DNA from: an uncultured Acidobacteriota bacterium | Lineage (GTDB): Bacteria > Acidobacteriota > Polarisedimenticolia > Polarisedimenticolales > JAIQFR01 | Direction of reading: 5' to 3' | Assembly (NCBI GenBank): GCA_937864465.1 | Contig: CALMJU010000070.1 | Location: 1-64,000, forward strand | Length of the DNA: 64,000 nt | In this document: positions 24,066 through 32,663 of the stretch, in pieces | Position numbering within the stretch: the stretch's first letter is position 1 | Layout: the number at the start of each line of letters is the position of its first letter | Program-made: the position numbers and the translations under genes | Notes under the pieces: generated by a model | What the model saw: only the letters and a program-made list of their open reading frames with translations | Told to the model about the DNA's origin: nothing | The model's database searches: none

Positions 24066-25001
24066 TCATTCGATCCGCTCCCCCGGTCGGAGCACGCGGC
24101 CGTTCACCGCGTCGCGCGCGCCCATGACGCGGCGCCCGTCCGGCTGCAAGGAGGAAACGGCGAGCACGCTCCCTCCCCCGCAGACGATCCGCAGGGAGTC
24201 CCCCGAAAGGCCCAGGATCGTTCCCGACGGCTCGCTCGAGGTCTCGCCGGCGAGCGCTCTCGCCTCCGCTAGCCGGATCCTGCGCCCCCGGTGCCTCAGC
24301 CAGGCTCCCGGCCACGGGTCGAAGCCCCTCACCCTCCCCTCGATCGCGCGCGCGGGGAGCGCCGGCCCCACGTCACCGTCCGCGGCCGCGAGACGGGGCG
24401 CGTAGGTGGCGAAGGCGGGGTCTTGCGGCACCGGCGTCACCGTCCCTTCCTCGATCCGGGCGAGCGTCTCGACGAGGAGCGCGGCGCCGACGGTCGACAG
24501 CCGGTCGGCGAGCGCGGGCGCGTGCTCGCCGTCCTCGATCCGAGCCTGCGCGCGAAGCAGAACGTCCCCCTCGTCGAGCAGTGCGTTCATCCGCATCGTC
24601 GTCACCCCCGTCACCGCGTCCCCGCTCGCGAGCGCCCACTGCACCGGCGCGGCGCCCCGCCAGCGCGGCAGCAGCGAGAAGTGGACGTTGACCGCTCCGT
24701 GCGGCGCCGCGGCGAGGATCGGCTCGGGAAGGATCCGCCCGTAGGCGACGACGACCAGCACGTCGGGCGCCGCGGCCTCGATCGTCCGGAGGAATCGCTC
24801 CTCCTTCACCCGGTCGGGCTGGACCAGAGGTAGGCCGGCGGCGAGAGCGGCCTCTTTCACGGGAGGCGGCAGCGGGACCGTGGAGCGCCCCGCGGGCCGG
24901 TCTGGCTGCGTGACGGCGAGGGCGAGACTGTGACCCGCCGAGAGAAGCGCGCGCAGTGCCGGCACCGCGATCCGGGGGGTTCCGAGAAAGACGACTCTCA
25001 C
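24066..25001 (-). CDS. fmt: Methionyl-tRNA formyltransferase
   Basis: Fmt transfers formyl from 10-formyl-THF to initiator Met-tRNA. The protein has 311 residues. The formyltransferase core shows VVFLGTPRIAVPALR, TQPDRPAGR, the catalytic motif NVHFSLLPRWRGAAPVQWA, and D in MNALLDEGDVLL. The C-terminal tRNA-binding OB-like domain begins at about residue 210. The usual Asn-His motif reads NVHFSLLPRWRG, within family variation. The start is GTG, overlapping the def stop (GTGA). Confidence 0.96.
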   Translation of the reverse strand: MRVVFLGTPRIAVPALRALLSAGHSLALAVTQPDRPAGRSTVPLPPPVKEAALAAGLPLVQPDRVKEERFLRTIEAAAPDVLVVVAYGRILPEPILAAAPHGAVNVHFSLLPRWRGAAPVQWALASGDAVTGVTTMRMNALLDEGDVLLRAQARIEDGEHAPALADRLSTVGAALLVETLARIEEGTVTPVPQDPAFATYAPRLAAADGDVGPALPARAIEGRVRGFDPWPGAWLRHRGRRIRLAEARALAGETSSEPSGTILGLSGDSLRIVCGGGSVLAVSSLQPDGRRVMGARDAVNGRVLRPGERIE

Positions 25002-25528
25002 TTCGCCGCTGCCGAGTTCCAAGTGCCGTCGCGGATGCGCTTCCGGATCTGGCGCTTGACGATCCCGCGCTTGAGCGGCGAGACGGCGTCGAGGAACGTG
25101 GTCCCGTCCAGGTGAGCGATCTCGTGGACCAGGGCGCGAGCCATCAACCCCTCGCCGACGAACCGGAATGTCACGCCCTCGAGGTCTCTCGCCTCGACCG
25201 TGACGCGAAAGGGACGCTCCGTCTGGAGCGTGACCCCCGGGAACGAGAGACACCCCTCGTCGCCCGTCTGGCTGCCCTCCGCGGCGAGGATCTCGGGATT
25301 GACGAATACCCGGAGATCGCCGGGGTTCTCTCCGACGCTGAGATCGACGACCATCAGGCGCTTCGGCACCCCGACCTGGTTCGCCGCCAGGCCGACTCCC
25401 GGCTCCGCGTACATCGTCTCGACCATGTCCCGGACGATGGCGCGGATCTCGTCCGTGATCTCCCCGATCTTCTCGGTCGGCTCGAGGAGGACCGGTTCCG
25501 GGTAGAGCACGATCGGACGGATCGCCAT
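24998..25528 (-). CDS. def: Peptide deformylase
   Basis: Def removes the N-formyl group from nascent proteins. The 176 residues carry all three motifs: GVGLAANQVG, EGCLSFPG (metal Cys) and HEIAHLDG (HExxH, with Ala replacing the common Asp at the third variable position). It is followed by fmt with a 4-nt overlap, the standard pairing of the formylation cycle. The ATG at 25528 begins MAIRPIVLYPEPVL, as expected. Confidence 0.97.
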   Translation of the reverse strand: MAIRPIVLYPEPVLLEPTEKIGEITDEIRAIVRDMVETMYAEPGVGLAANQVGVPKRLMVVDLSVGENPGDLRVFVNPEILAAEGSQTGDEGCLSFPGVTLQTERPFRVTVEARDLEGVTFRFVGEGLMARALVHEIAHLDGTTFLDAVSPLKRGIVKRQIRKRIRDGTWNSAAAK

Positions 25529-25795
25529 CAGAGCACCCGCGCGCCGGAACTGTCTTGTTTTCCGACGGTTGCCGCATGCCGACGGTAACACCTGGGTCGG
25601 AAGGCCGTCAAGGCGGCCGAGGGGACGGCTGTCCCCCGAAGCGGACGCGCCGCGGCCGGGCGGAGGACATCCCCGGGGTCCCGCCCCCGCGAAACCTGCG
25701 AGAGATCGAGCGACCCGCCCGCGGGCCGGGTGGCACGCCCGGTGCACAGGAGCGGCTCCCTGGGGCGACCCGGAAGTGCTGCCCGGGAGGTGGCG
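25529..25795. other. Divergent intergenic region def / DUF6600 gene
   Basis: A 267-bp spacer without a gene. It contains a direct repeat of CCGACGGT (about 25562-25570 and 25578-25586) and an A/T-rich patch near 25551-25562. No clear promoter hexamer pair was found on either strand. Confidence 0.4.
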
Positions 25796-27784
25796 ATGAA
25801 ACGGAACGTACGGACCTTCGCTGTCGCGATCCTCGCGATCGGCCTTTCCGCCGCCACCCCGGCCCAGGACGATCCGGGGGTCTACGAAGACGGGTACGGC
25901 GACGGGAACTTCGGCCGGATCCGGTATCTGGAGAACGGGGCGACCATCGTTCGATCGGGCTCGGAGGCGGGCGAGCGTTTCGGCGCCGGCGAGCCGTCGG
26001 CGAATAGCCCGATCTTTCCTGGCGACTCGATTCGAGCCGGCCGCGACCAGCGCGTGGAGGTCCAGCTGGCGAGCGGCACGATCCTGAGGCTCGACCGGGA
26101 CGGGGAGCTCGCGTTCCAGGCCCTGCCCCGATCCGGCGCCGCCTACCGGGACAACACGATCCTCTCTCTCGGCGTCGGAACGCTCCGGGTTGCTTCCCGA
26201 GAAGCTGACGACGAGGACTTCCGGATCGACACGCCGTCCTCCTCGGTCTACGTCCTCGGAGAGGCCGACCTGCGCATCGACGTCGACGGGAGCGGCATCA
26301 CCGAGGTCTTCTCCCGGCGAGGCGTCATCGAGGTCGGCGGCGAAGGGGGATCGGTCCTGGTGCGCGCCGGAATGCGGACGGTGGTCGAGCCGGGAAGAAT
26401 GCCCGCCGATCCTCGGCCTTCGAACACGCTCACGGGAGACGGCTTCGACTCCTGGTGCGATGCGAGGGACCGCGAGTACGCCCGAAGAGAAGGCGTCGCG
26501 AGCGGCCGGGACCCTGCAGTCTACGAGGACCTTCCGTACGAGGTCCGGCCCTATTACGGCGAGCTGTCCGCCTACGGCTCCTGGGCGTACGTTCCCACGT
26601 TCGGGCTGGTCTGGTATCCATCGGGTGTAGGCGCCGACTGGCGGCCTTACTGGGACGGGTACTGGAGCTACGGCCCGGCCGGCTACTTCTGGATCGCGAG
26701 CGAGCCGTGGGGCTGGGCGCCCCATCACTTCGGCCGCTGGACCTGGGTGGCCGGCTACGGATGGTGCTGGGTTCCCGGGTCGGTGTTCGGCGGCGCCTGG
26801 GTTTCTTGGTCCTGGGGCTCCCTCTACGTCGGGTGGGCCCCGCTTGATTTCTGGAACTACCCCTGCATCGGCGGGATCGCGTTCGCCGGATACTACGACC
26901 CCTACTGCTGGACGTTCGTCCGATACGACCACTTCGGGTACTACCGGCCGTATCCCCGTTATGCGGTGCCCGTTTCGTCGGTGCTTCCGGCGCAGGGCGG
27001 GGCGGCGATCGTGACCCGTCCACCGCGGGTGTCGCCTAGGAACTACGCGACGAGCGCGGCGGCGCGGGACCGGGCCGTGAGGCAGGCGTCGGAGGACCGG
27101 GCGGCGCGGTTGCCGGCAAGCCGGGCCGCATTCCAGAGGACCGACGAGCACCGGTTCGTCGAGACCGAAAGGCACCGCGCCCTCGATCGCCGCGGGCCCT
27201 CGTCCGACCCGGCGTCCTTCCGCCGCGGTCCTGTCGGGCGACAACCAACCGCGAGCGCGCCCTCCCGGATCGCAGCCCCCGGCAAGGCGCGAGCCACCGG
27301 TCCGGCCGAGCCGCGTGCCCCAGAGGCGAGCGCGTCGCCGCGACGGAGCGGAGAGCCGACGACGGGCGGCTTCCCCCGGCGCTACACGAGAGATCCGTCG
27401 CGCGAGAGCGGCGAGGAGCGGAGGCCGCAGGCCGCGCCGCCGACGGCCGGCGACGATCGGCCCGCGACGCGGGAACAGCTTCGCAACATGTACGACCGCT
27501 TCTCGAGCCGCCGCGAGACGCGGCCCCGGCAGGACCCCGGCGAGACCAGTCCCTCGAGGGAGTCGGCGGGCCCCTCGAGGACCGTCCGCGAAGGCAGGCC
27601 GCAGGCGCCCGCCGAGCAGAGGGCGAACCCGCGCCGCCCCGAGCAGAAGCCGCAGAGCGCGAAACCTCCGAGCGCTTCCCCGCGGCCGCAGCGCCCCGAG
27701 ACCTCCTCCCGAGGAACGGGACAGAAGCGGGAGAACAAGCCCTCGTCCTCCCAGAATCACCGGGAGAAGGCGCGGAGGAGGTAA
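25796..27784 (+). CDS. Secreted DUF6600/FecR-like protein
   Basis: A 662-residue exported protein. The signal peptide (about 1-23) is followed by a FecR-like beta region (about 45-200; SGTILRLDRDGELAFQAL, IDTPSSSVYVLGEADLRIDV). A Trp/Tyr/Gly-rich domain (about 250-385) carries the DUF6600 signature: YGSWAYVPTFGLVWYP, GYFWIASEPWGWAPHHFGRW and GWCWVPGSVF. The last 270 residues are low-complexity Arg/Pro/Ser-rich and probably disordered. The ATG at 25796 has GGGAGG 5 nt upstream. FecR-like folds occur in surface signalling, but no TonB receptor or FecI gene is adjacent. The function is unknown. Confidence 0.82.
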   Translation: MKRNVRTFAVAILAIGLSAATPAQDDPGVYEDGYGDGNFGRIRYLENGATIVRSGSEAGERFGAGEPSANSPIFPGDSIRAGRDQRVEVQLASGTILRLDRDGELAFQALPRSGAAYRDNTILSLGVGTLRVASREADDEDFRIDTPSSSVYVLGEADLRIDVDGSGITEVFSRRGVIEVGGEGGSVLVRAGMRTVVEPGRMPADPRPSNTLTGDGFDSWCDARDREYARREGVASGRDPAVYEDLPYEVRPYYGELSAYGSWAYVPTFGLVWYPSGVGADWRPYWDGYWSYGPAGYFWIASEPWGWAPHHFGRWTWVAGYGWCWVPGSVFGGAWVSWSWGSLYVGWAPLDFWNYPCIGGIAFAGYYDPYCWTFVRYDHFGYYRPYPRYAVPVSSVLPAQGGAAIVTRPPRVSPRNYATSAAARDRAVRQASEDRAARLPASRAAFQRTDEHRFVETERHRALDRRGPSSDPASFRRGPVGRQPTASAPSRIAAPGKARATGPAEPRAPEASASPRRSGEPTTGGFPRRYTRDPSRESGEERRPQAAPPTAGDDRPATREQLRNMYDRFSSRRETRPRQDPGETSPSRESAGPSRTVREGRPQAPAEQRANPRRPEQKPQSAKPPSASPRPQRPETSSRGTGQKRENKPSSSQNHREKARRR

Positions 27785-27836
27785 CGAGAATTCGGGAAGT
27801 GTCTCCGACTCCGGCCCCCCTCATCCGGCAGTCGGA

Positions 27837-27867
27837 GCGGGCCGGCGGCGTCGTGCCGCCGGCCCGC
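27837..27867. terminator. Strong hairpin between convergent genes
   Basis: A perfect 13-bp stem: GCGGGCCGGCGGC (27837-27849), a 5-nt loop, and GCCGCCGGCCCGC (27855-27867). It lies between the stop of the DUF6600 gene and that of mpl, so it could end transcription from both sides. Only a weak T-tract follows. Confidence 0.65.
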
Positions 27868-27871
27868 CTTG

Positions 27872-29275
27872 TCATCTCCGGACGGCGAGCGCCTCGAGCA
27901 GCTTCCCGTGGATCCCGCCGAACCCGCCGTTGCTGAGGAACGCGACGACGTCGCCCGCACGGCACTCGCGGACCAGGAACTCGACGATGGCGTCGACTCC
28001 CGGAAGGAACCGCGCCCGCTTCCCGCGAGCCGACAGGTCGCGGACGAGCCGATCCGGATCGAGCCTCTCCGCCTCGGAAAGCGCCTCGGCCGAGAAGACC
28101 TGAGCCAGGACGACGAGATCGGCCGAGTCGAACGCCTCCGTGAGGCGGTCCTGGAACACGTTGCGCCTCAGGGACCACGAGCGCGGCTCCAGGACCGCGA
28201 GAACTCTCCGGCCGGCGAATCGCCGGCGCACCGCGCGAAGCGTCTCCGCGATGGCGGTCGGGTGGTGGGCAAAGTCGTCCAGCACGACGACCCCCGCGGC
28301 CTCCCCCTTGATCTCGAGCCTGCGGCGAACGCCGGCGAACGTTCTGAGCCCCTCGCCGATCTCCTCCGGGGAGAGGCCCTGCTCGACGGCGGCGGCGACG
28401 ACGGCCAGGGCGTTCCGGACGTTGAACTCGCCGGACATCCGCACCTCCGCGTCGAGGAACCGGCGCCCTTCCCGGGAAACCGCGAAGCGCGTGCCGTCGG
28501 GCGTCTCGGAGATCCCCTCGGCGCGCCAGAACCCTTTCTCGATCCCGTACCCCTCGACCCTCGCCAGCGCGGCCGCGGTGACCTCGCACGTCGTCGCGCA
28601 GTCCTCGTGCCGGACCAGGAGGCCCCGGCGCGGGACGATGTTCGTCAGCCAGCGGAACGCTCTCTTGACCTCGTCGAGGTCGCGGTAGATGTCCGCGTGG
28701 TCGAACTCGACGGTCCCGACGAGCGCCGTGTCCGGACGGTAGTGCAGGAACTTCGGCCCCTTGTCGAAGAAAGCCGTGTCGTACTCGTCCCCCTCAATGA
28801 CGAACGCGGGGCCCGATCCGATCCGGTACGGACGGTCGAAGTTGCGCGGGAGGCCGCCCACGAGGAAGCCGGGCGAGCGACCGGCGCGATCGAGCACCCA
28901 GGCGAGCATCGCCGTCGTCGTCGTCTTGCCGTGGGTCCCGGCCACGACGATCGAGTGCCTGCCGGCGAGGAACCGCTTCTCGAGAACCCCGGGCATCGAG
29001 TCGTGCGGGAGCCTGCGGTCGAGAACCTCCTCGGCCTCGGGATTCCCCCGGCGCACGGCGTTCCCGATCACGACGAGGTCCGGCGGCGGGTCGAGGTGCG
29101 CGGCGTCGTAGCCCCGATGGACCTCGATCCCCATCGCATCGAGGAGCGTCGAGGTCGGGGGATACAGCTCCGTGTCGGACCCCGTCACGCGGCTGCCGCA
29201 CTCGTGGAGGAGCCCGGCGAGGGCCGCCATCCCCGTCCCGCCGATGCCGATCATGTGAACGTGCTCGCGCGCCAT
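27872..29275 (-). CDS. mpl: UDP-MurNAc:L-Ala-D-Glu-meso-DAP ligase
   Basis: Mpl recycles murein tripeptide by attaching it directly to UDP-MurNAc. The 467-residue Mur ligase has the Rossmann-like start HMIGIGGTGMAALAGLL, the P-loop GTHGKTTTTAM and the Mpl-specific segment EGDEYDTAFFDKGPKF, which separates it from MurC. The C-terminal domain holds DDFAHHPTAI. It is the third gene of a lipoprotein-AsmA-mpl run (5 bp after the AsmA stop). Together with dapF and the lytic transglycosylase it points to active cell-wall recycling. Confidence 0.95.
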   Translation of the reverse strand: MAREHVHMIGIGGTGMAALAGLLHECGSRVTGSDTELYPPTSTLLDAMGIEVHRGYDAAHLDPPPDLVVIGNAVRRGNPEAEEVLDRRLPHDSMPGVLEKRFLAGRHSIVVAGTHGKTTTTAMLAWVLDRAGRSPGFLVGGLPRNFDRPYRIGSGPAFVIEGDEYDTAFFDKGPKFLHYRPDTALVGTVEFDHADIYRDLDEVKRAFRWLTNIVPRRGLLVRHEDCATTCEVTAAALARVEGYGIEKGFWRAEGISETPDGTRFAVSREGRRFLDAEVRMSGEFNVRNALAVVAAAVEQGLSPEEIGEGLRTFAGVRRRLEIKGEAAGVVVLDDFAHHPTAIAETLRAVRRRFAGRRVLAVLEPRSWSLRRNVFQDRLTEAFDSADLVVLAQVFSAEALSEAERLDPDRLVRDLSARGKRARFLPGVDAIVEFLVRECRAGDVVAFLSNGGFGGIHGKLLEALAVRR

Positions 29276-29280
29276 GTCCG

Positions 29281-30942
29281 TCAGTTCCCCTTGAAAATCC
29301 GGTCCAAGAGCCCCCGCGCCGTCCGATCGGTGCGAACCGAGCGCTCGAGTCCCTCCTTGATGACGCGGTCGAGGTCCAGCTGGACCGCGGGGGCCTCGAT
29401 CCGGCCGCGGATCCGGAGCGGGAGCGTCAGCCGCCCTCGCTCGTCGACGCGGAACTCGAGCCTCGGCGTGTTCCGCACGAGATCGGCGCTCGCGGCCCGG
29501 GAGAACGACGCGAGGACATCGAGACGGAGCGAGCCGTCGAGCCCGATGGTCCCCCCGCCGTCCAGATCCAGATCGGCCGAGCGGAACTCCAGGTCGTGCG
29601 TCGAGGCCCGGCCGCTCTCCACCGTGAAGGAAGCCGAGACGTGATCGAAGGGAGTTTCATCCTGCCCGACGCCCCTCCCCCCCGCCATCTCGAGGATCTC
29701 GGCGACCTGCTTGAGGATCCCGACGCTCGCGAGGCGGCCGCTCCGGAGCGCGGCCCGCGCGGTGCCGCGAACGGAGCCGGCCGGCGACGATCCGCGGCCC
29801 GAGATCGCGAACGTGATCCCGGCGACGCCCTGGATCGTCCCGCCCCGCGACGGGAGGGCCGCCGCAAGCAGCCTGCCGGCGTCCACGCCCTCGATGCGGC
29901 CCTCGAGAGAGAACGGAGCACCCTCCGCCCCGAGGTCGATCGAGAGCGACCCCCGATGGGTGCCGCCGTACAGCCCGAAGGAGGCGTCCTCGAACCTCAC
30001 GGCCCCGCGGTCGAGCGAGACCTTCGCGGAGAGGTCCGTCGCCTCGACCCGCCGGAACCGGGCGCGGGCCGCCTCGATCGTGCCGTTCCCCTCGATTTCT
30101 CCGAGGACGGGGCGCGGCGAGGGCCGGTCCGCCGCCCAGGCCGCGGGGAACCAGCCGCCCGCGGAAGCCCGGCTTCCCGGCGCCGCTCCGCCCCGGGCGA
30201 AACTCGCGACCTCGTCGAAATCGATCATCGGCGCCGTCACGCGGAACGATACACGCGGGCCTCGCGGTCCGATCCGCCATTCGAGCGACCCCTCGGCGCG
30301 GGAGCGCTCGAGGGTCGCCTGCCCGCGGAGCGCGACGAGGCACCGCTCCGTGCCGATGCCCTTCGCCTCTCCCTGGGCGCGGAGACGCGCCGGTCCCGAC
30401 GAGACGTCGAGCCGGGCGAGATCGAGGCCGTCCCCCCGGACCGTCGCCTCGAACCGGGTCTCGCAGGGATCCCCGCTCAGAGCGTCGAGCCGGGCCCGGA
30501 ACGAGCCCCTCAGCCTCGGCGCCTCCCCGGGCTCGGAGAGGACCTTCGCCCGGCCCCGGACCCCCGAGACGAGGATTCGCCCGCCGGCCCGCCACACCCC
30601 CTCCTCGACGGACACGGCGCGGATTTCGAGCCTGCCGCGGAGGAGCGGCCACGGCGCGAGTCGGACGGACACGCTCTCCGCCTCGAGCGACGCGGCGGCC
30701 GCTCTTCCTCCCTTCGGCGGGCCGACCTCGAGGCGCCCGGCGCGGACGACGATCCCGGTCCACACGGAGAGCCGGACCCGCCCGAGCCGGACCGGCCGAT
30801 CGAGAGCGCCGGACAGGCGAGCCTCCACCCGAGGACGGAACCGGTCGGCGTCGACGACTAAGGGGGCCAGCAGCCCGGCGGCGACGTACGACGCTGCGAG
30901 GAGCCCTGCGACGACGGCCCCGGCCCGCTTCCCGCGACTCAT
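29281..30942 (-). CDS. AsmA-like envelope protein
   Basis: A 553-residue protein with an N-terminal membrane helix (AGAVVAGLLAASYVAAGLLAPLVV) followed by AsmA-type sequence (DADRFRPRVEARLSGALDRPV). A long beta-rich periplasmic region follows, and the C-terminal AsmA-2-like portion includes SFTVESGRASTHDLEFRS and a DLDGGGTIGLDGSL repeat. AsmA-like and repeating-beta-groove proteins are implicated in lipid transport between the two membranes. The specific role here is unknown. The ATG at 30942 is 46 nt after the upstream lipoprotein gene. Confidence 0.85.
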   Translation of the reverse strand: MSRGKRAGAVVAGLLAASYVAAGLLAPLVVDADRFRPRVEARLSGALDRPVRLGRVRLSVWTGIVVRAGRLEVGPPKGGRAAAASLEAESVSVRLAPWPLLRGRLEIRAVSVEEGVWRAGGRILVSGVRGRAKVLSEPGEAPRLRGSFRARLDALSGDPCETRFEATVRGDGLDLARLDVSSGPARLRAQGEAKGIGTERCLVALRGQATLERSRAEGSLEWRIGPRGPRVSFRVTAPMIDFDEVASFARGGAAPGSRASAGGWFPAAWAADRPSPRPVLGEIEGNGTIEAARARFRRVEATDLSAKVSLDRGAVRFEDASFGLYGGTHRGSLSIDLGAEGAPFSLEGRIEGVDAGRLLAAALPSRGGTIQGVAGITFAISGRGSSPAGSVRGTARAALRSGRLASVGILKQVAEILEMAGGRGVGQDETPFDHVSASFTVESGRASTHDLEFRSADLDLDGGGTIGLDGSLRLDVLASFSRAASADLVRNTPRLEFRVDERGRLTLPLRIRGRIEAPAVQLDLDRVIKEGLERSVRTDRTARGLLDRIFKGN

Positions 30943-30988
30943 CGCGAAGAGCCGGGGCCGCCGTGCGCGCGGGCGCGGGAGCTCCGCA

Positions 30989-31660
30989 TCAGAATTTCCA
31001 CGAGATTCGCGTCGTCTTCGCCGAGCCCTCCACGACCGCGACCGAGGCCACGCCCCATTCCGGAGAGCACCCTTCGCGCGCGGGCGGGCGGCGGAGGGTC
31101 CACCGGAGCCGGATCTCCTTGAGGGCGTCGAGCTCCGTCGTCCCCGCTCCCTTGGTCGCGCGCACCGCGACGAGCTTCCCCACCGGGGCGACGGCCACGT
31201 GAACGACGGACCCCTCGGGGAGGACGGACGGGTCGATCTCGTCGTAGCGGAACGTCGCGGGCGTCTCGACGTCGAGAGTGTCCTGGCCCTTCGGCTCGAT
31301 GCGGACGATCCCGAGAAGCGTCCCTCCCCCCAGACCGAACCCCTTGATCAGGCCGATGCCGTCTCCCCCGAGGTCCACCGCGCCGCGCTCCCGCGCGGCC
31401 TCGAACTCCACCACGCGCCCGCGGGCCCATGCTTGGAACGCGTCGAGCGACGAGTCGGCCGCCGGGCCGGGGAACTCGGTGCCCGCGTAGAGACAGCGCA
31501 GGAGAGTCCAGTTCGAGCTCTGGACGGAGTCCACGTACGGGAAGACGGCCTCCCCCGCCGTCCTGTAGCCGGGGCTGCAGCCCGCCGCCCCGGCGAGGGC
31601 GAAGATGGCCGCGACCCGAGCCGCTCGCAGCCAGGAAATCCGGGAAACGCTTGCCGTCAT
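30989..31660 (-). CDS. Uncharacterised lipoprotein
   Basis: A 223-residue protein with a type II signal (VAAIFALAGAAGC, lipid Cys near residue 28). The body is soluble and beta-rich, with DSLDAFQAWARGRVVEFEAARE and a Gly-rich GLIKGFGLGGGTLLGIVRI segment. No family was recognised. The ATG at 31660 has GGGAGGTGGGAG just upstream. It leads the AsmA-mpl operon and is probably an envelope component. Confidence 0.75.
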   Translation of the reverse strand: MTASVSRISWLRAARVAAIFALAGAAGCSPGYRTAGEAVFPYVDSVQSSNWTLLRCLYAGTEFPGPAADSSLDAFQAWARGRVVEFEAARERGAVDLGGDGIGLIKGFGLGGGTLLGIVRIEPKGQDTLDVETPATFRYDEIDPSVLPEGSVVHVAVAPVGKLVAVRATKGAGTTELDALKEIRLRWTLRRPPAREGCSPEWGVASVAVVEGSAKTTRISWKF

Positions 31661-31707
31661 CTCCCACCTCCCTCGAGTCGAGGGGCGCTGCGCCGGCGCC
31701 CGGGGCC

Positions 31708-31713
31708 ATTCTA
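31708..31713 (-). promoter_or_regulatory. -10 box of the lipoprotein-AsmA-mpl operon
   Basis: TAGAAT on the minus strand, about 48 nt before the ATG at 31660. Confidence 0.45.
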
Positions 31714-31722
31714 CCTCCCGAC

Positions 31723-31750
31723 TTGACACGCCCGGAGGACCCCCTATACG
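31723..31750 (+). promoter_or_regulatory. Housekeeping-type promoter of pcm
   Basis: A perfect TTGACA (31723-31728), a 16-nt spacer and TATACG (31745-31750). It is the best sigma-70-like promoter in the window. A site AGGAG at 31761 serves the GTG at 31773. Confidence 0.7.
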
Positions 31751-31772
31751 TTCGAGCGAGAGGAGCGGGCGT

Positions 31773-32558
31773 GTGCGAGGATCGGCGCCTCCGCGAGACG
31801 GGCGGCCTCCCGGCAAGAGGGTCCCCGTGCTGAGCCTCGCCCTCGCCCTCGGCCTCCTGGGCGCGGGTGCGGCCTGCGCGGTGGGGGACGGCGGCGGCGC
31901 CGAGGACGACGGCTCCGGGGAGCGGGAGCGGCGACGGCGCGCGGAGATGGTGGACGAGCAGATCGCGGCCCGCGGGATCGACGACCCGGCGGTGCTCGAG
32001 GCGATGCGCGCGGTCCCCCGCCACCGGTTCGTGCCCCCGTCGGAGAGCGCCTACGCGTATGCCGACGGCCCCCTCCCGATCGGGTTCGGCCAGACGATCT
32101 CCCAGCCGTACATCGTGGCGCTGATGACCGCTCTCGTCCGGCCCGACCGCGGGATGAAGGTCCTGGAGATCGGCACCGGGTCGGGGTACCAGGCGGCGGT
32201 TCTCGCGCGATGCGCGGGACAGGTCTTCTCGATCGAGATCGTGGAGCCCCTGGGACTGCGCGCGCGGGCCCTCCTCGAGGAGCTCGGCTACACGAACGTC
32301 CGCGTCCGGATCGGCGACGGCTACGACGGTTGGCCCGAGGAGGCGCCGTTCGACGCGATCCTGGTGACCGCGGCCCCCGAGAGGATTCCCGACCCCCTCC
32401 TCGCGCAGCTCCGGGTCGGCGGGCGCCTGGTCGTGCCCCTCGGGATCGGAGTGCAGGACCTCGTCGTCGTCACGAGGACGCGGGAAGGATTCGTCCGGGA
32501 GGTCGTCACCGGCGTCCGGTTCGTACCGATGACGGGCAAGGCCCGCGAGGCCCGCTAG
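31773..32558 (+). CDS. pcm: Protein-L-isoaspartate O-methyltransferase, exported form
   Basis: PCMT transfers methyl from SAM to L-isoaspartyl residues of damaged proteins. The 261-residue protein shows AVPRHRFVP, PLPIGFGQTISQPYIVALM, the SAM motif LEIGTGSGYQAAVLA and GGRLVVPLG. A hydrophobic segment (residues about 17-36, VPVLSLALALGLLGAGAA) precedes the catalytic domain, suggesting export or anchoring. The GTG at 31773 with AGGAG 7 nt upstream gives a positively charged n-region; a GTG at 31827 would delete it. A lipobox (GAAC) is only weak. Confidence 0.9.
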   Translation: MRGSAPPRDGRPPGKRVPVLSLALALGLLGAGAACAVGDGGGAEDDGSGERERRRRAEMVDEQIAARGIDDPAVLEAMRAVPRHRFVPPSESAYAYADGPLPIGFGQTISQPYIVALMTALVRPDRGMKVLEIGTGSGYQAAVLARCAGQVFSIEIVEPLGLRARALLEELGYTNVRVRIGDGYDGWPEEAPFDAILVTAAPERIPDPLLAQLRVGGRLVVPLGIGVQDLVVVTRTREGFVREVVTGVRFVPMTGKAREAR

Positions 32559-32588
32559 GCCCGGTGGCTCCACCGCCCGCGAAGGCCC

Positions 32589-32594
32589 TATAAT
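32589..32594 (+). promoter_or_regulatory. -10 box of proS
   Basis: A perfect TATAAT, 69 nt upstream of the proS ATG. No recognisable -35 is present at the right distance. Confidence 0.55.
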
Positions 32595-32663
32595 CCGCCT
32601 TTCGCGCGCGCGGGTGTCGCCTCGCGCAGGCGGGCACGAGACCCGGGCCCCGAGAGGTGGACG

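Noticed and set aside
31827-32558. Shorter pcm start at GTG 31827 with a lipoprotein signal
   Set aside because: The putative lipobox (GAAC) is poor and the shorter start removes the positively charged n-region. The GTG at 31773 has a better ribosome-binding site and promoter spacing.
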